Shown: positions 32,957-41,861, counted from the first letter of the stretch. The stretch is 46,171 nucleotides of DNA from Micromonosporaceae bacterium (GCA_020027875.1 JAHRHA010000048.1:1-46171); one strand, 5' to 3'. Numbers and translations: made by a program. The notes: a model not told the origin generated them from the sequence alone.

Positions 32957-34336
32957 GTGAGAAGAGCCCGCATATTCGTATTGGCCATGGCCGTGGTGAC
33001 CATGCTGGTGGTCTGGGCACCGCCCGCTGCGGCGAGTCACAACGCCGACCAGCACAGCCCGAATGCCGTCCATTTCAAGAACATTCCACGCTCGAGCGAG
33101 TTCCGCTTCGGCAGTCCAGCCTTCGGCCAGTCCTTCCAGTCGGACCTCGCTTTCACCGGCGACTATGCCATCGCCGGCAACTACAACGGTTTCCGCATCA
33201 TCGACATCTCCGATCCGGAAGACCCAGCGGTCGTCCGGGACGTCTGGTGCCCCGGGCCGCAGAACGACGTGTCGGTGTGGGGTGACGCAATCGTCCTGTC
33301 GGTCGACGACGTCCTGACCAGTTCGAGCTGCACCGCAACCCGGGCCAACCCGCAGACGCTGGAGACGGGCTGGGAAGGCCTTCGCGTCTTCAGCCTGAGC
33401 CAGGTGCTCGCGGACACCCCCGACCCGGACGGGTTCACCCGACTAGAGCCGGTCGCCGCAATCTATACGCCGTGCGGCTCGCACACTCACACCGGCATAC
33501 CGGACGGGAATCGTGTGGTCGTCTACGTAGCGTCGTACTCGCTGCGGTCCGGGCCGGACTGCGGCCCGCACGACGATCCGACCGACACGCATAACCCCGT
33601 GCATATGAAGATCTCGATCGCCGAGGTCGTCCCCAACAACCCGGCCGCGTCACATTTCCTGAAGACCTCGCCGATTGACATGCCACTGTGGACCGACCTG
33701 GTGCCGTTCGGGTTCAACCCGCTGGGCGGCTGCCACGACATCCAGGTGTACGTGGAGAAGAAGCTTGCCGGAGCGGCGTGCGCGAGCGTCGGCCAACTTT
33801 GGGATATCGCGGACCCCGAGAACCCCAAGACCCTTGACCCGTTCTGGGTGGTGGACGAACCCGACGTGGACTTCTATCATTCGGCCGCGTTCACCTGGGA
33901 CGCGAACGTCGTCATCTTCGGCGACGAGGCACTGGACGGGAACTGCAGCGGCACCCAGGGCCAGATCTGGTTCCACAGCCGGCTCAGCGGAGACACGCTC
34001 GGATCGTTCCAGATCCCGCGGGTCCAGGCGGCCGACGACTACTGCTCCGCGCACCTGTTTAACGTGCTCAAGACTGGCAGCGGCTACCGGCTGGTGGCGT
34101 CGTGGTACACCGGCGGCCTGACCGTCATCAACTTCACCCAGCCAAGCCGCGCTCGCGAGGTTGCGTTCTACGACCCCGCCCTCGCGCCCGGCGACACCGA
34201 AGGCCTCTGGTCGGCGTACGCCTACAACGGCTTCGTCTACAGCAACGGGCTCTTCCGTGGCTTCGATAGTTACTTCGTCGCACCCGCCAGAGCAGGAGGG
34301 AAGAATCTGACTTCGCTCAACCCGCAGACCCAGTAG
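32957..34336 (+). CDS. Secreted LVIVD-repeat protein
   Basis: 459 residues from GTG 32957 with GGAGGTGGTG just upstream. Signal peptide RIFVLAMAVVTMLVVWAPPA. Propeller strands include YAIAGNYNGFRIIDISDPED, GLRVFSLSQV and GLTVINFTQPSRAREVAFYD. Conserved Cys loops (DVWCPGPQND, YTPCGSHTHTG, GGCHDIQVY, DYCSAHLFN) and the end LNPQTQ parallel the minus-strand paralogue at 29012. Together they form an inverted pair around the other LVIVD genes. The GSHTHTG and HSAAFTWD motifs could bind metal, but this is speculation. It is followed, 115 bases on, by the CHRD gene. Confidence 0.9.
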   Translation: MRRARIFVLAMAVVTMLVVWAPPAAASHNADQHSPNAVHFKNIPRSSEFRFGSPAFGQSFQSDLAFTGDYAIAGNYNGFRIIDISDPEDPAVVRDVWCPGPQNDVSVWGDAIVLSVDDVLTSSSCTATRANPQTLETGWEGLRVFSLSQVLADTPDPDGFTRLEPVAAIYTPCGSHTHTGIPDGNRVVVYVASYSLRSGPDCGPHDDPTDTHNPVHMKISIAEVVPNNPAASHFLKTSPIDMPLWTDLVPFGFNPLGGCHDIQVYVEKKLAGAACASVGQLWDIADPENPKTLDPFWVVDEPDVDFYHSAAFTWDANVVIFGDEALDGNCSGTQGQIWFHSRLSGDTLGSFQIPRVQAADDYCSAHLFNVLKTGSGYRLVASWYTGGLTVINFTQPSRAREVAFYDPALAPGDTEGLWSAYAYNGFVYSNGLFRGFDSYFVAPARAGGKNLTSLNPQTQ

Positions 34337-34403
34337 CAACATCGAGATCTTTGAACCAGTCCTACCGTAACCACGAGCCTATAACCCGAGTTTGCTCTAT
34401 TTG

Positions 34404-34420
34404 AGGACTAATTGTCCTAG
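34404..34420. promoter_or_regulatory. Inverted repeats in the CHRD promoter, near-match to the BlaI-type motif
   Basis: AGGAC-N5-GTCCT (34404-34418) overlaps CTAA-TTGTC-CTAG (34408-34420), the latter one mismatch from CTAW-N5-WTAG. It lies 32 bases before ATG 34452. Operator role is inferred. Confidence 0.4.
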
Positions 34421-34451
34421 CCTCAGACACCCAGCCAAGGGAGGTATCCGC

Positions 34452-34907
34452 ATGGATATCCGAACGTTCCTATTTCGTCGCGCGGTTCCGGCGATCGTCG
34501 TCGCCGCGGGCATCGCTCCGTTGCCTTCCCCGGCCATGGCCATCGCCTCAGATGGCGGCCGGCCGCTGTTCACGGACCTGACCGGCGCCGAAGAGGTGCC
34601 GCCGGCCGATCCGAATGGGACCGGCGAGGCGCTGCTGCGCGTCAACTCGGGCCAAGGGCGGATCTGCTATCGGCTCACGGTCGCGAATCTCAGCAGTACG
34701 GTGGTCGCGGCCCACATCCACAAGGCTCCCGCCGGCGTCAATGGCCCGATCGTCGTGCCGCTGGTGCCACCCGTCACCGGCTCCAGCGAGGCGTGTGCGA
34801 CGGTCGACCGGATGCTCGCCAAGGACATCCGCAATAACTCCGAGGCTTACTACGTCAACGTCCACACCACCGCTTTCCCCGGCGGAGCGGTGCGCGGTCA
34901 GCTGTGA
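34452..34907 (+). CDS. Secreted CHRD-domain protein
   Basis: 151 residues from ATG 34452 behind GGGAGG. A signal peptide (RAVPAIVVAAGIAPLPSPA) precedes one CHRD domain with the typical start FTDLTGAEEVPPADPNGTG, the middle ICYRLTVANLS and AAHIHKAPAGVNGPIVVPL, and the end YYVNVHTTAFPGGAVRGQL. The full-length single domain is intact. The His residues of AHIHKA and NVHT are conserved in the family and may contact metal, though the bacterial CHRD function is not settled. It is probably co-regulated with the LVIVD gene just upstream. Confidence 0.92.
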   Translation: MDIRTFLFRRAVPAIVVAAGIAPLPSPAMAIASDGGRPLFTDLTGAEEVPPADPNGTGEALLRVNSGQGRICYRLTVANLSSTVVAAHIHKAPAGVNGPIVVPLVPPVTGSSEACATVDRMLAKDIRNNSEAYYVNVHTTAFPGGAVRGQL

Positions 34908-34917
34908 CCGACCATCA

Positions 34918-34933
34918 CTTCAAGATCTTGAAG
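34918..34933. repeat. 16-base perfect palindrome after the CHRD gene
   Basis: CTTCAAGATCTTGAAG, ten bases past the stop. With no loop it could be a protein-binding site or, less likely, part of a terminator. Confidence 0.5.
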
Positions 34934-35076
34934 GAGGCTAACTACCTCGACCCGGCGTCCCGCCCGGGCCGCTCTCACCTCGTACGTCCGCGGCTCACCG
35001 CCGCCGTCCCAACTAGACGGCCCGGAATGACGACGGCGACAACATAACCTGTCCGGCTACAACGTAACGTTGTCAC

Positions 35077-36010
35077 ATGGACATCGTGCCGCCGGTGACT
35101 TTCGACGATCTCGTCGGGACGGTCCACGGCCGCCGCCGCCGCCGCCGCTGCAGGCAGCCGTGGTGGTCAGGACCGAGTACGTCGCGCTCGCCGATCGCCT
35201 CCTAGATCATTTCGTCGCGGCGGCCCGGGCCGAATCCATGCCCTGGACCGATATCGGCGTCCATCTGGGGGTGAGCAAACAAGCCGCCCGCCAACGCTTC
35301 ACCGACCGGGCCGCGGCGGCCGTTCTGCCTGGCGCCACCCGTCTCGCACCGCGCCTGCAGGCGTGCCTTAGTCAGGCTGAGCAGGCGGCCCGCCACGAGG
35401 GTGCCGATGAGATCGACACACAGCATCCGCTTGCGGGGTTGCTCGCCGAGGGTGTTGCAGCGGCGATTCTCGAGCAGGTGGGATGGACTCCGGCGCCGTA
35501 CGCGCTTCGGCTCATCGCCTGTTCGGCGCCCCGTCGCCTGCCGTGTCCGACACGCCGCCGCTGTCGGCCGAGGCGGCGCATGCGCTCGACGTCGCTGGCT
35601 GCTGGGCGCTGGAGAGACGAACGGAAAAGGGCACTGCGGAAATCCGTACGGAGCATGTCCTCGCTGCGTGGCACTCGACCCAGGCAGCCGCGCTCGCCGC
35701 GTGCTCAATGACTTGTCCGTCGACATCGCCGACATCAAGCGCGAGCTGGCCCGCCATGGGTCACTGAACCCGCCCCGCCCCGCCCGGTGGTGGAAACGTC
35801 GCTCTCCAGTCGGGCAGTTCCGCTCGTTCTGCGGCCGTACCGTGGCACCCGATGGACCGCTGGTGCACGGGCCCAACGTCGCCATCTGCGCCGACTGTGT
35901 CGCTCTGGCCACAGACATCCTCAAGCGGGCAGACTCCCTGGCAGGGCCGCCGAACGGCTTGATTCGTGCGCCCGCGCACGCCGGCCAGCGGTGGCAACCA
36001 CCTAGACACG
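35077..36010 (+). pseudogene. HTH / Clp N-domain / ClpX-type zinc-finger protein, multiply frameshifted
   Basis: The product is spread over several frames. ATG 35077 starts DIVPPVTFDDLVGTVHGR, then the frame slips within a CGC/CCG run. The next frame gives YVALADRLLDHFVAAARAE and a helix-turn-helix (WTDIGVHLGVSKQAARQRF), then a Clp N-type stretch (LQACLSQAEQAARHEGADEI, LLAEGVAAAILEQVGWT). A second shift leads to PPLSAEAAHALDVAGCWALE with RTEHVLAAW. A third gives DIADIKRELARHGSL and a zinc finger like that of ClpX (FRSFCGRTVAP, ICADCVALATDIL; one of the four Cys is replaced by Arg-Ser-Phe-Cys spacing). At least three indels separate intact-looking domains. The intact form would be a regulator-like adaptor; role unknown. 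Confidence 0.75.
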
Positions 36011-36019
36011 ACAAGCTGA

Positions 36020-36309
36020 CAGGAGTTCGCGATCCCCAACTTCACGGGAACGGTCGAGATTCGCGCGCGCGGTGGCATCGCGATCAGGCTGCCCTTCGAC
36101 CCGGCCGCGCTCTGGGGGGAGAAGGCGGTCCACCACCTCACCGGGACGTCAATGGAACCAACGTACGGGGCGCGCTGACGTCGGTCCGCGGCGAGTACTA
36201 CTTGGAGCTCGGGCCGTCATGGTGTCGGGATGCCCACCTCGACGACGGAACTTCGGTCGAGGTCGACCTAGTCCCCGAAGGACCGCAGTACGAGACCGAC
36301 GACATGCGG
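36020..36309 (+). pseudogene. DUF1905-domain protein, frameshifted and without start
   Basis: The first frame reads IPNFTGTVEIRARGGIAIRL, then WGEKAVHHLTGT before running into a stop. From about 36148 another frame continues with NGTNVRGALTSVRGEYYLEL and VEVDLVPEGPQYETD. This is the DUF1905 beta-barrel pattern with one frameshift. No start codon lies upstream in frame. Function of the domain is unknown. Confidence 0.7.
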
Positions 36310-36345
36310 CTACTCCCGTGTCGGCGGCGTGTGCTACGGGTCGTG

Positions 36346-37272
36346 TCACTCGCTGTCTACGCGGTCCGGCCGCGCCGTGCCCGACGCCGGCAGTCGCGTC
36401 GGCTGTCCCACCTGGGCCCGGCGGAGTCCGAAGAGGACGGTCACGGTGACGGTGCCCGCGAGGAGCACCGCGAAGGCGATGACAAGGGCGCCGGGTCCGA
36501 GGCTTCCGAGCCACGAGCTCATCGCGGACTGGATCCGTCCCGCGCCGTCGATGATCGGGTCGGTGGTGGTGGGGACGGAGAACACACGCAGCTCGTACCA
36601 GCCGTACCAGGCCACATACAGTCCGGCGGCAACCAGCAGCGCGCCGCCGACGCGGGTGATGACCGGGGCGGCCCTGCGCAGCCCTCGGACGAAGGAGACC
36701 TTCGCCAGCGCGACCGCGAGCGCGACAATACCGACCACCAGCCCCATACCCGTGGCGTACGCCACGAACAGACCCAACCCGGCGCCGACCGACTCGGTCC
36801 CGAACGCCGACACGACCACGGCGAGGAACGGCCCCACCGTGCAGCCCAGCGACGCGACCGCGTACGAGGCGCCGAACGCGACCATGGACCAGAAACGCCC
36901 GGTGACGGCCGGACCGCGGCCCACCTTGAGCGTCGGTGCGGGCAGCTCCCGCCCGGCCAGCAACCATCCTCCGAGCCCGGCGAGGACCAGCCCGACCACC
37001 ACACTGAGCCAGGGCAGATTCCGCGCCACCGCGTCCGCGGCCGGCGCGGCGAGCAACCCGAATACACCGAACACGGCCACGAACCCGACCGTCATCGCGG
37101 CGGTGAGGGCCAACGCCCGGCCGACCGCCGCAAGCCGGCCGGCGCCAGAAACGTCGACCCGGTCTCCGACCACCAGCAGGGACAGGTAGGCGGGCAACAG
37201 GGCGAACCCGCACGGGTTCACCGCGGCGAGTAAACCCGCGGTCAATGCCAACGCGTACGGGGCGTCGAACAT
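36346..37272 (-). CDS. ccdA: Cytochrome c biogenesis protein CcdA (DsbD transmembrane family)
   Basis: 308 residues from ATG 37272 with AGGGGAAG upstream. About six to seven helices with the two signature redox motifs: NPCGFALLPAYLSLL near residue 19 and ASLGCTVGPFLAVV in the middle, each with a Cys that shuttles electrons across the membrane. It moves reducing power from cytosolic thioredoxin to extracytoplasmic partners. Its neighbour 15 bases upstream encodes a CPRC thioredoxin-like lipoprotein, the usual partner, so the two probably form an operon for heme-thiol or metal-site reduction. Confidence 0.92.
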   Translation of the reverse strand: MFDAPYALALTAGLLAAVNPCGFALLPAYLSLLVVGDRVDVSGAGRLAAVGRALALTAAMTVGFVAVFGVFGLLAAPAADAVARNLPWLSVVVGLVLAGLGGWLLAGRELPAPTLKVGRGPAVTGRFWSMVAFGASYAVASLGCTVGPFLAVVVSAFGTESVGAGLGLFVAYATGMGLVVGIVALAVALAKVSFVRGLRRAAPVITRVGGALLVAAGLYVAWYGWYELRVFSVPTTTDPIIDGAGRIQSAMSSWLGSLGPGALVIAFAVLLAGTVTVTVLFGLRRAQVGQPTRLPASGTARPDRVDSE

Positions 37273-37287
37273 GCCGCTTCCCCTGAT

Positions 37288-37860
37288 TCAGCCGGCCAAC
37301 GAGCTGACGCGCTGTCTCAGCTCGTCGTCGGTCAACGGTCCCTTGTGGACAACCCGGCCAGCGGGGTCGAGGATCACGAAGAACTCCTGTTCGGTCACCC
37401 CGAACCGGCGCCAGACCACGCCGTCGTCATCGGCCAGGTGCGGGAACGCGCCCAAAGCGTGATCGGCGACGAAGCGCTCCATCGCGTCGGCGCCGCTGCC
37501 CAGGCCCGCGACCCCGACAAAGTTGACCTTGGCTGCGTGTTCGGCCTGGGCCATCTTGACGTTATCGGCCTTCGCCCGGCAGCGCGGACACCACGCGGCC
37601 CAGAACCACAACACGGCCGGCTTCCCGTGCAGGATAGCGGCGTCGAACCGGCCACCACCCACTGTGGGGGCGCTGAACGCCAGCGTGTCCGGCACAGCCG
37701 GTAGCGGGCCGGTCGAGGCCGGCGAGCCGGCCACCGCGGCGCTAGCCGGCGCCGTCGACGCCGACGCGCCGGGAGGTTCGCCACCCGTACCGGAAGCGCA
37801 CCCGGCAACCACCGATAGGGCCACGCCCACCACCAGGCAACAGACGCGAACACGCGACAT
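37288..37860 (-). CDS. Thioredoxin-fold lipoprotein (DsbE/DsbF-like), partner of CcdA
   Basis: 190 residues from ATG 37860 behind GGAGGTCC. The signal RVCCLVVGVALSVVAGC ends in lipobox V-A-G-C, then an Ala/Ser linker. The thioredoxin domain has LWFWAAWCPRCRAKADNVKM, that is an active-site CPRC, followed by VNFVGVAGLG and EFFVILDPAGRVV. The product is tethered outside the membrane and likely takes electrons from CcdA, 15 bases downstream. It differs in active site and sequence from the other thioredoxin lipoprotein at 8446 (CAPC), suggesting different clients. Confidence 0.92.
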   Translation of the reverse strand: MSRVRVCCLVVGVALSVVAGCASGTGGEPPGASASTAPASAAVAGSPASTGPLPAVPDTLAFSAPTVGGGRFDAAILHGKPAVLWFWAAWCPRCRAKADNVKMAQAEHAAKVNFVGVAGLGSGADAMERFVADHALGAFPHLADDDGVVWRRFGVTEQEFFVILDPAGRVVHKGPLTDDELRQRVSSLAG

Positions 37861-37992
37861 CTCGGACCTCCGGCTCGGATACTCGTGTCACAGGCTAATG
37901 GGTTCCGAGCCCGCCGGCTGCTTACAGCGTGTTTACGGGGTGACGACGAGTCGGTTGCCGGCGCCTCTGTCGCAGCGGTATCTGACCGCCGT

Positions 37993-38877
37993 CTATGACC
38001 CAGTGAACCCGGCGATGGCGAAGGCGAGCTCCTCGCCCGTGTCCTCCTGAAGGAAGTGGCCACCACCGGCGATGGTGACCGACTCGGCGCCGGGTACGAC
38101 GCGGTGCAGGACCGGCCCCATGCCCGACGTGATCGGATCGCCGTCGCTGAACGCCACCAAGAATGGCTTGTCCCAGGTGGACAGTCGCTGCCAGGCAGCG
38201 CGGTTGGCCGCAGATGCCGGGTCCTCGGGTGAGGTCGGTACGAGATCGGGCATGGCCCGCGGTGCGGCCTTGTAGGTCTCGTCCGGAAATGGCGCGTCAT
38301 AGGCGGCGAGCACGTCGCCGGCCAAGGTGCTATGGCAGCCGGACCGGACCAGACGCGCCACGTCGAGCTCGGGCGCCGTGCGCACGGCGTCGCGGAAGTG
38401 TAGCCACAAGTAGGGCATCTGCTGGTCGCCGGTGGGCAGGCCGGTGTTGGTGGCCACGATGCGGGCTATCCGGTCGGAGTTCTCGGTGGCCACGCGCAGG
38501 CCTATCAGGCCGCCCCAGTCGTGCCCGACGACGGTCACGGCGTGCAGATCCAATGCGTCGAACGCGAACGCGCGTAGCCACTCCACGTGCCGCGCGTAGC
38601 TATGGTCGGTGACATCGGCTGGCTTGTCGGAGCGGCCGAAGCCGACCAGGTCCGGCGCGATCACGCGCAGCCCCGCATCGGCCAGGATCGGGATCACGGT
38701 GCGATAAAGAAACGACCAGGTCCGCTCGCCGTGAAGCAGCAGCACCGGCTCCCCACCCGGGGGACCCACGTCCACGTATGCCATCCGCAGCCCGTCGGCG
38801 ACGGTGGCGTAGTGCGGCTGGTATGGGTAGTCGGGGAGGTCGGCGAACCTCTGCTCCGGCGTACGTAGCGACCGCAT
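37993..38877 (-). CDS. Haloalkane dehalogenase-like alpha/beta-hydrolase
   Basis: 294 residues from ATG 38877. The fold motifs are present: LLLHGERTWSFLYRTVIPIL (oxyanion loop), LVGFGRSDKP, the nucleophile elbow VVGHDWGG with Asp, and the catalytic His in GGGHFLQED; an acidic partner is in DGDPITSGM. The Asp nucleophile and the HGE-x-T-W motif are those of haloalkane dehalogenases, which replace halogen by hydroxyl. HGERTW instead of the common HGEPTW is a small deviation, and substrate cannot be told from sequence alone. It stands alone; start is set by homology rather than by a strong ribosome site. Confidence 0.85.
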   Translation of the reverse strand: MRSLRTPEQRFADLPDYPYQPHYATVADGLRMAYVDVGPPGGEPVLLLHGERTWSFLYRTVIPILADAGLRVIAPDLVGFGRSDKPADVTDHSYARHVEWLRAFAFDALDLHAVTVVGHDWGGLIGLRVATENSDRIARIVATNTGLPTGDQQMPYLWLHFRDAVRTAPELDVARLVRSGCHSTLAGDVLAAYDAPFPDETYKAAPRAMPDLVPTSPEDPASAANRAAWQRLSTWDKPFLVAFSDGDPITSGMGPVLHRVVPGAESVTIAGGGHFLQEDTGEELAFAIAGFTGS

Positions 38878-39096
38878 AGGCCCAGCCTGACACAACGGCC
38901 GTCGCCCGGCTCGAACCCGCGGCCGCCGGTTCGGGCGTTCGTGGGCCAACGGACGCTCCGGCGGGTCTGACCACCGCCGGCGGTGTAGACCCGTCGAGGG
39001 AGACCTTGCTCCTCGGCGTCGCCAACGACCTGGTCTCTGGTGTGTGCCGGCGCATCAGCGAGGCTGCCCCGATCGGGGTGGGCGGCGCAGCGCCGA

Positions 39097-39533
39097 TCAT
39101 TCCTTGCGGTACAGCGGGGCGCCGGTGCCGGTCTCGACGAATGTCTTCAGGCTGCCCATCAGCTGGACCCAGGTCATCGCGGACATGGGCAGCGGCCCTT
39201 CGTCGGTTGCCCAGCCGTCATGGTTGAAATGCACCGTGGTGCCGGTGCCGTCAGGCTTGGGGGTCAGCGTCCAGACGATCTGGGTGTCAACCCAATGGGG
39301 CGGAAACTCCCCGATGGAGGACCACCGCACGCTCTGCTCGTTGACCTGGTCGACTCGAAGCTCAAACGGCAGCGGTGCCCGTCCGGGGAACCCGAGGGTC
39401 ATGTGCGATCCGGTGCCGCCGGGGCGGTGACATCCTCGGTCCACCAGCCGGCGATGCCGCGCTGCGTGTCCAGCGCCTCGACGATCTCCTTCGATGTCGC
39501 GTCGATGTCCAGCTCAAAGACGATCCGCGCCAT
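39097..39533 (-). pseudogene. SRPBCC/AHSA1-family protein with one-base frameshift
   Basis: ATG 39533 with GAGGAG upstream starts MARIVFELDIDATSKEIVEA and AGWWTEDVTAP, then stops after a run of G/C. Beyond a one-base shift near 39430 the protein continues as GSHMTLGFPGRAPLPFEL, IVWTLTPKPDGTGTTVHFNH and MTWVQLMGSLKTFVE. Total 437 bases, so one base appears to be missing. These START-like proteins bind hydrophobic ligands. It is divergent from the ArsR-type regulator, a common pairing. Confidence 0.85.
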
Positions 39534-39582
39534 GGCGTTCTCCTCTCCGTGGTCGCGTCCAGCGAGCGGGACGCATCGTGTC

Positions 39583-39614
39583 GTTAGTTGATACTTACGT
39601 TAGCAGACACTAAC
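39583..39614. promoter_or_regulatory. Candidate ArsR-type operator
   Basis: GTTAGT (39583-39588) and ACTAAC (39609-39614) form inverted arms with a further GTTAG between them at 39599. It sits between two divergent starts (39533 and 39624), suited to control of both by the ArsR-type regulator. Confidence 0.5.
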
Positions 39615-39623
39615 CTCTTGAGT

Positions 39624-39950
39624 GTGGACGCGCAAATCAAGGCCCTCGCCGAGCCGCGCCGGCGGCAGATCCTCGAGCTGGTCCGGGATCGGGAGCTGGC
39701 CGCGGGGGAGATTGCCGCACACTTCGAGGTGACCCGGCCGGCGATATCGCAACACCTGACAGTGCTCAAGGACGCCTCTCTGGTCACCGAGCGTCGCGAC
39801 GGCGCACGCCGGCTCTACCGCGTCGACCCGACCGGGCTGCTCGGCCTCAAACGATTCGTCGACACCTTCTGGGCGAGCGGCCTCGCAAGGCTCAAGACCG
39901 AAGCAGAAGCGGAAGCGGCCAAGGCCCGACCGAAGGTGAAGGGACGTTGA
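39624..39950 (+). CDS. ArsR-family helix-turn-helix regulator
   Basis: 108 residues from GTG 39624; a TTG 36 bases upstream is less likely because it lies in the operator-like region. A winged helix: DAQIKALAEPRRRQILELV, then EIAAHFEVTRPAISQHLTVL and the wing VTERRDGARRLYRVD. No Cys or metal ligand motif is visible, so it belongs to the metal-independent ArsR group usually paired with SRPBCC genes. Both flanking genes are of that type and both are frameshifted. It probably represses them and itself. Confidence 0.9.
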   Translation: MDAQIKALAEPRRRQILELVRDRELAAGEIAAHFEVTRPAISQHLTVLKDASLVTERRDGARRLYRVDPTGLLGLKRFVDTFWASGLARLKTEAEAEAAKARPKVKGR

Positions 39951-39952
39951 CA

Positions 39953-40377
39953 GTGGCGATCATCGAGGACCGATCGAGCAGGAGGTCCACATTGCGGCGC
40001 CACCCGAGGTCGTCTTCAGCTTCTTCACCGATCCCGCCAAACACCCACGCTGGATGGGCCGGCGGGCCACGCTCGACGCCCGACCTGGAGGCGTCTACCG
40101 CTGCGAGGTCAACGACACCCACACCGTGATCGGCGAGTACGTGCTCGTGGAGCCGCCGAGCAGGGTCGTGTTCACCTGGGGTTTCGCCGGCAACGACGCG
40201 GTACCGCGCGGCAGCAGCACCGTCAGCGTCACCCTTACGCCGACACCGGATGGCACCCACGTCCACCTCGTACACACAGGATTGCCGCACCCGGCCCTCG
40301 GCGGCCACGAGGAGGGCTGGCGGGGATACCTAGCACAGCTCGCCGCCGCGACCGAGCCACACCGCCCGCGACCTTGA
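39953..40377 (+). pseudogene. SRPBCC/AHSA1-family protein with one-base frameshift
   Basis: GTG 39953, right after the ArsR gene, starts MAIIED. The rest lies one base out of frame: PIEQEVHIAAPPEVVFSFFT, HPRWMGRRATLDARPGGVYR, VVFTWGFAGNDAVP and HLVHTGLPH. A missing C near 39971 explains the shift. Length 425 bases. Same family as the gene at 39097 but only distantly similar, so they are not a recent duplicate. Confidence 0.85.
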
Positions 40378-40617
40378 GCCGGCCGGCGAGCGACGGCGAC
40401 GTCCGGCCTCTACGATCCGCCAGCCATATGCGCAGACCGAAGATCTGGAACAATGCGAGGTGGGAAGCTTTGATGGAGGCAACGCCACGATTGCGCACAT
40501 GATGGCTGCGCTGGTCTGGCAGGCGCAAGACGGCGTCTCCCGCATCCGTTTTTCGGGCCAGCGGCCTTGCGAGCTTCGCGACTCTCGACGAGAAATGCGG
40601 CTGTCGGGCGGGCACGC

Positions 40618-41356
40618 CTAGGTCGTTGGCGTGCGGGCGGCCGGCGGGCACTGGACCCCGACGATGTCGCAGACGGAAACGCGCTCCGGAGTCGACTCGA
40701 CCGCGGCCGGGGCCTCGGCCGGCACCTGGGCCTGTGTGGCCGGCCGGTCGGCTTCCGACGTGGCTGGGGCGGTGGCGGCCTTCTCCAGGAACCGGAGCAG
40801 CTCGACCGGGAACGGCAGTACCAGCGTCGAGTTCTTCTCGGCCGCTACCTCCACGACGGTCTGCAGCAGCCGCAGCTGCAGCGCCGCCGATGTGCACGCC
40901 CCAGTCCAGCGCCGGACTGTCGATCATGATTTCCAGCCCCTGGTTGAGCCGCTCCCGGTTGGTCAGCAGGTCGTCCAGCTCACTCTTACCGATCATGGAA
41001 CGCAGCGACGTCTGCGCCACCTGCGACACCGCGAACATGTAGTCCTGCACGCTCACGATGGCCCGCACCGGGTCCACCACATTGAAATACACGACCGCGT
41101 CGACCCTGACCGTCACGTTGTCGCGGGTGATGCCCACCTGCGCCGGAACGGGCACCGTGACGATCTGCATGTTCACCTTCCGGAGCCGGTCGACGGCCGG
41201 CACTATCAGGTTGAGACCCGGGCCCCGGATCGTCTCCAGAACGCGTCCGAACCGGAAGACGAGCCCCCGCTCGTACTGCATGATGATCCGCGCGCTTAGA
41301 CCGAACCAGACCGCCGCCAGAGCGAGCGTCGCGATCAAAGCATCGATGATGACCAT
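40618..41356 (-). pseudogene. Slipin / SPFH-domain membrane protein with internal deletion
   Basis: From ATG 41356 the frame gives a hydrophobic N-terminus (IIDALIATLALAAVWFGLSA) and a good SPFH domain: YERGLVFRFGRVLETIRGPG, VNMQIVTVPVPAQVGITRDN, DPVRAIVSVQDYMFAVSQVA, LDDLLTNRERLNQ and DWGVHIG. It should then continue with the coiled-coil helix that carries many Ala/Glu/Arg residues. Instead it jumps, in another frame, to LQLRLLQTVVEVAAEKNSTL, VLPFPVELLRFLEKA and a Pro/Ala tail. About 60 residues and the frame are lost at the junction (near 40905). Slipins organise membrane proteins; this copy is broken. Confidence 0.85.
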
Positions 41357-41561
41357 GACAGGCTCCCACGTTCCCACCGCCGTCGACTCCTGCTGCGGAT
41401 GGTAGCTCGACACCGGGCGTCGGATCCCCGCCGAACCGGCGGACGTGCTGCCGGCGGCCGGTGGCATTCCAACGCCCGAGCAGTACCGCACCGACGGCGT
41501 CGCCGACCCGCGTCAGGGCCGGTCGCTGTCACGCCTGCTGCCGCGGCCGCGCTGGCCGGCG

Positions 41562-41834
41562 TTCTTGATCACGCCCGCCACGCTGCCGCGCTGGCACCGC
41601 GACCTGGTCGCCCGGCGGTGGACCTTCCGAGCAGCCCGTGGCGGCTGCCCGTCGACCGCGAAGGAGGTCCGCGAGCTGGTCGTTCGCCTGGCGGCCGAGA
41701 ACCCGACCTGGGGATATCGGCGCATCCAGAGCGTGCTGGTCGGCCAGTTGAAGGCGCTGCCAGCGCACACGAACACGGTCCAACGACACCCCGTCCTCGG
41801 CGGGCTCGTCAACGAGTATCGCCGGGTCGCGTAG
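41562..41834 (+). mobile_element. Integrase-type transposase remnant with internal deletion
   Basis: FLITPATLPRWHRDLVARRW followed by STAKEVRELVVRLAAENPTW and GYRRIQSVLVGQL is the N-terminal region of an integrase-core transposase of an IS3/IS481-like type. The frame then skips the catalytic DDE core and ends with HPVLGGLVNEYRRVA, which looks like the C-terminal tail of the same type. No terminal inverted repeats were identified. Confidence 0.7.
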
Positions 41835-41861
41835 CGACACCGAAGTCATCAGCACCCACAG

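Noticed and set aside
35401..37233. 610-codon plus-strand frame spanning the Clp-like and DUF1905 remnants and ccdA antisense
   Set aside because: It is a chance joining of one frame of two broken genes with antisense of ccdA; only short parts show homology-like sequence.
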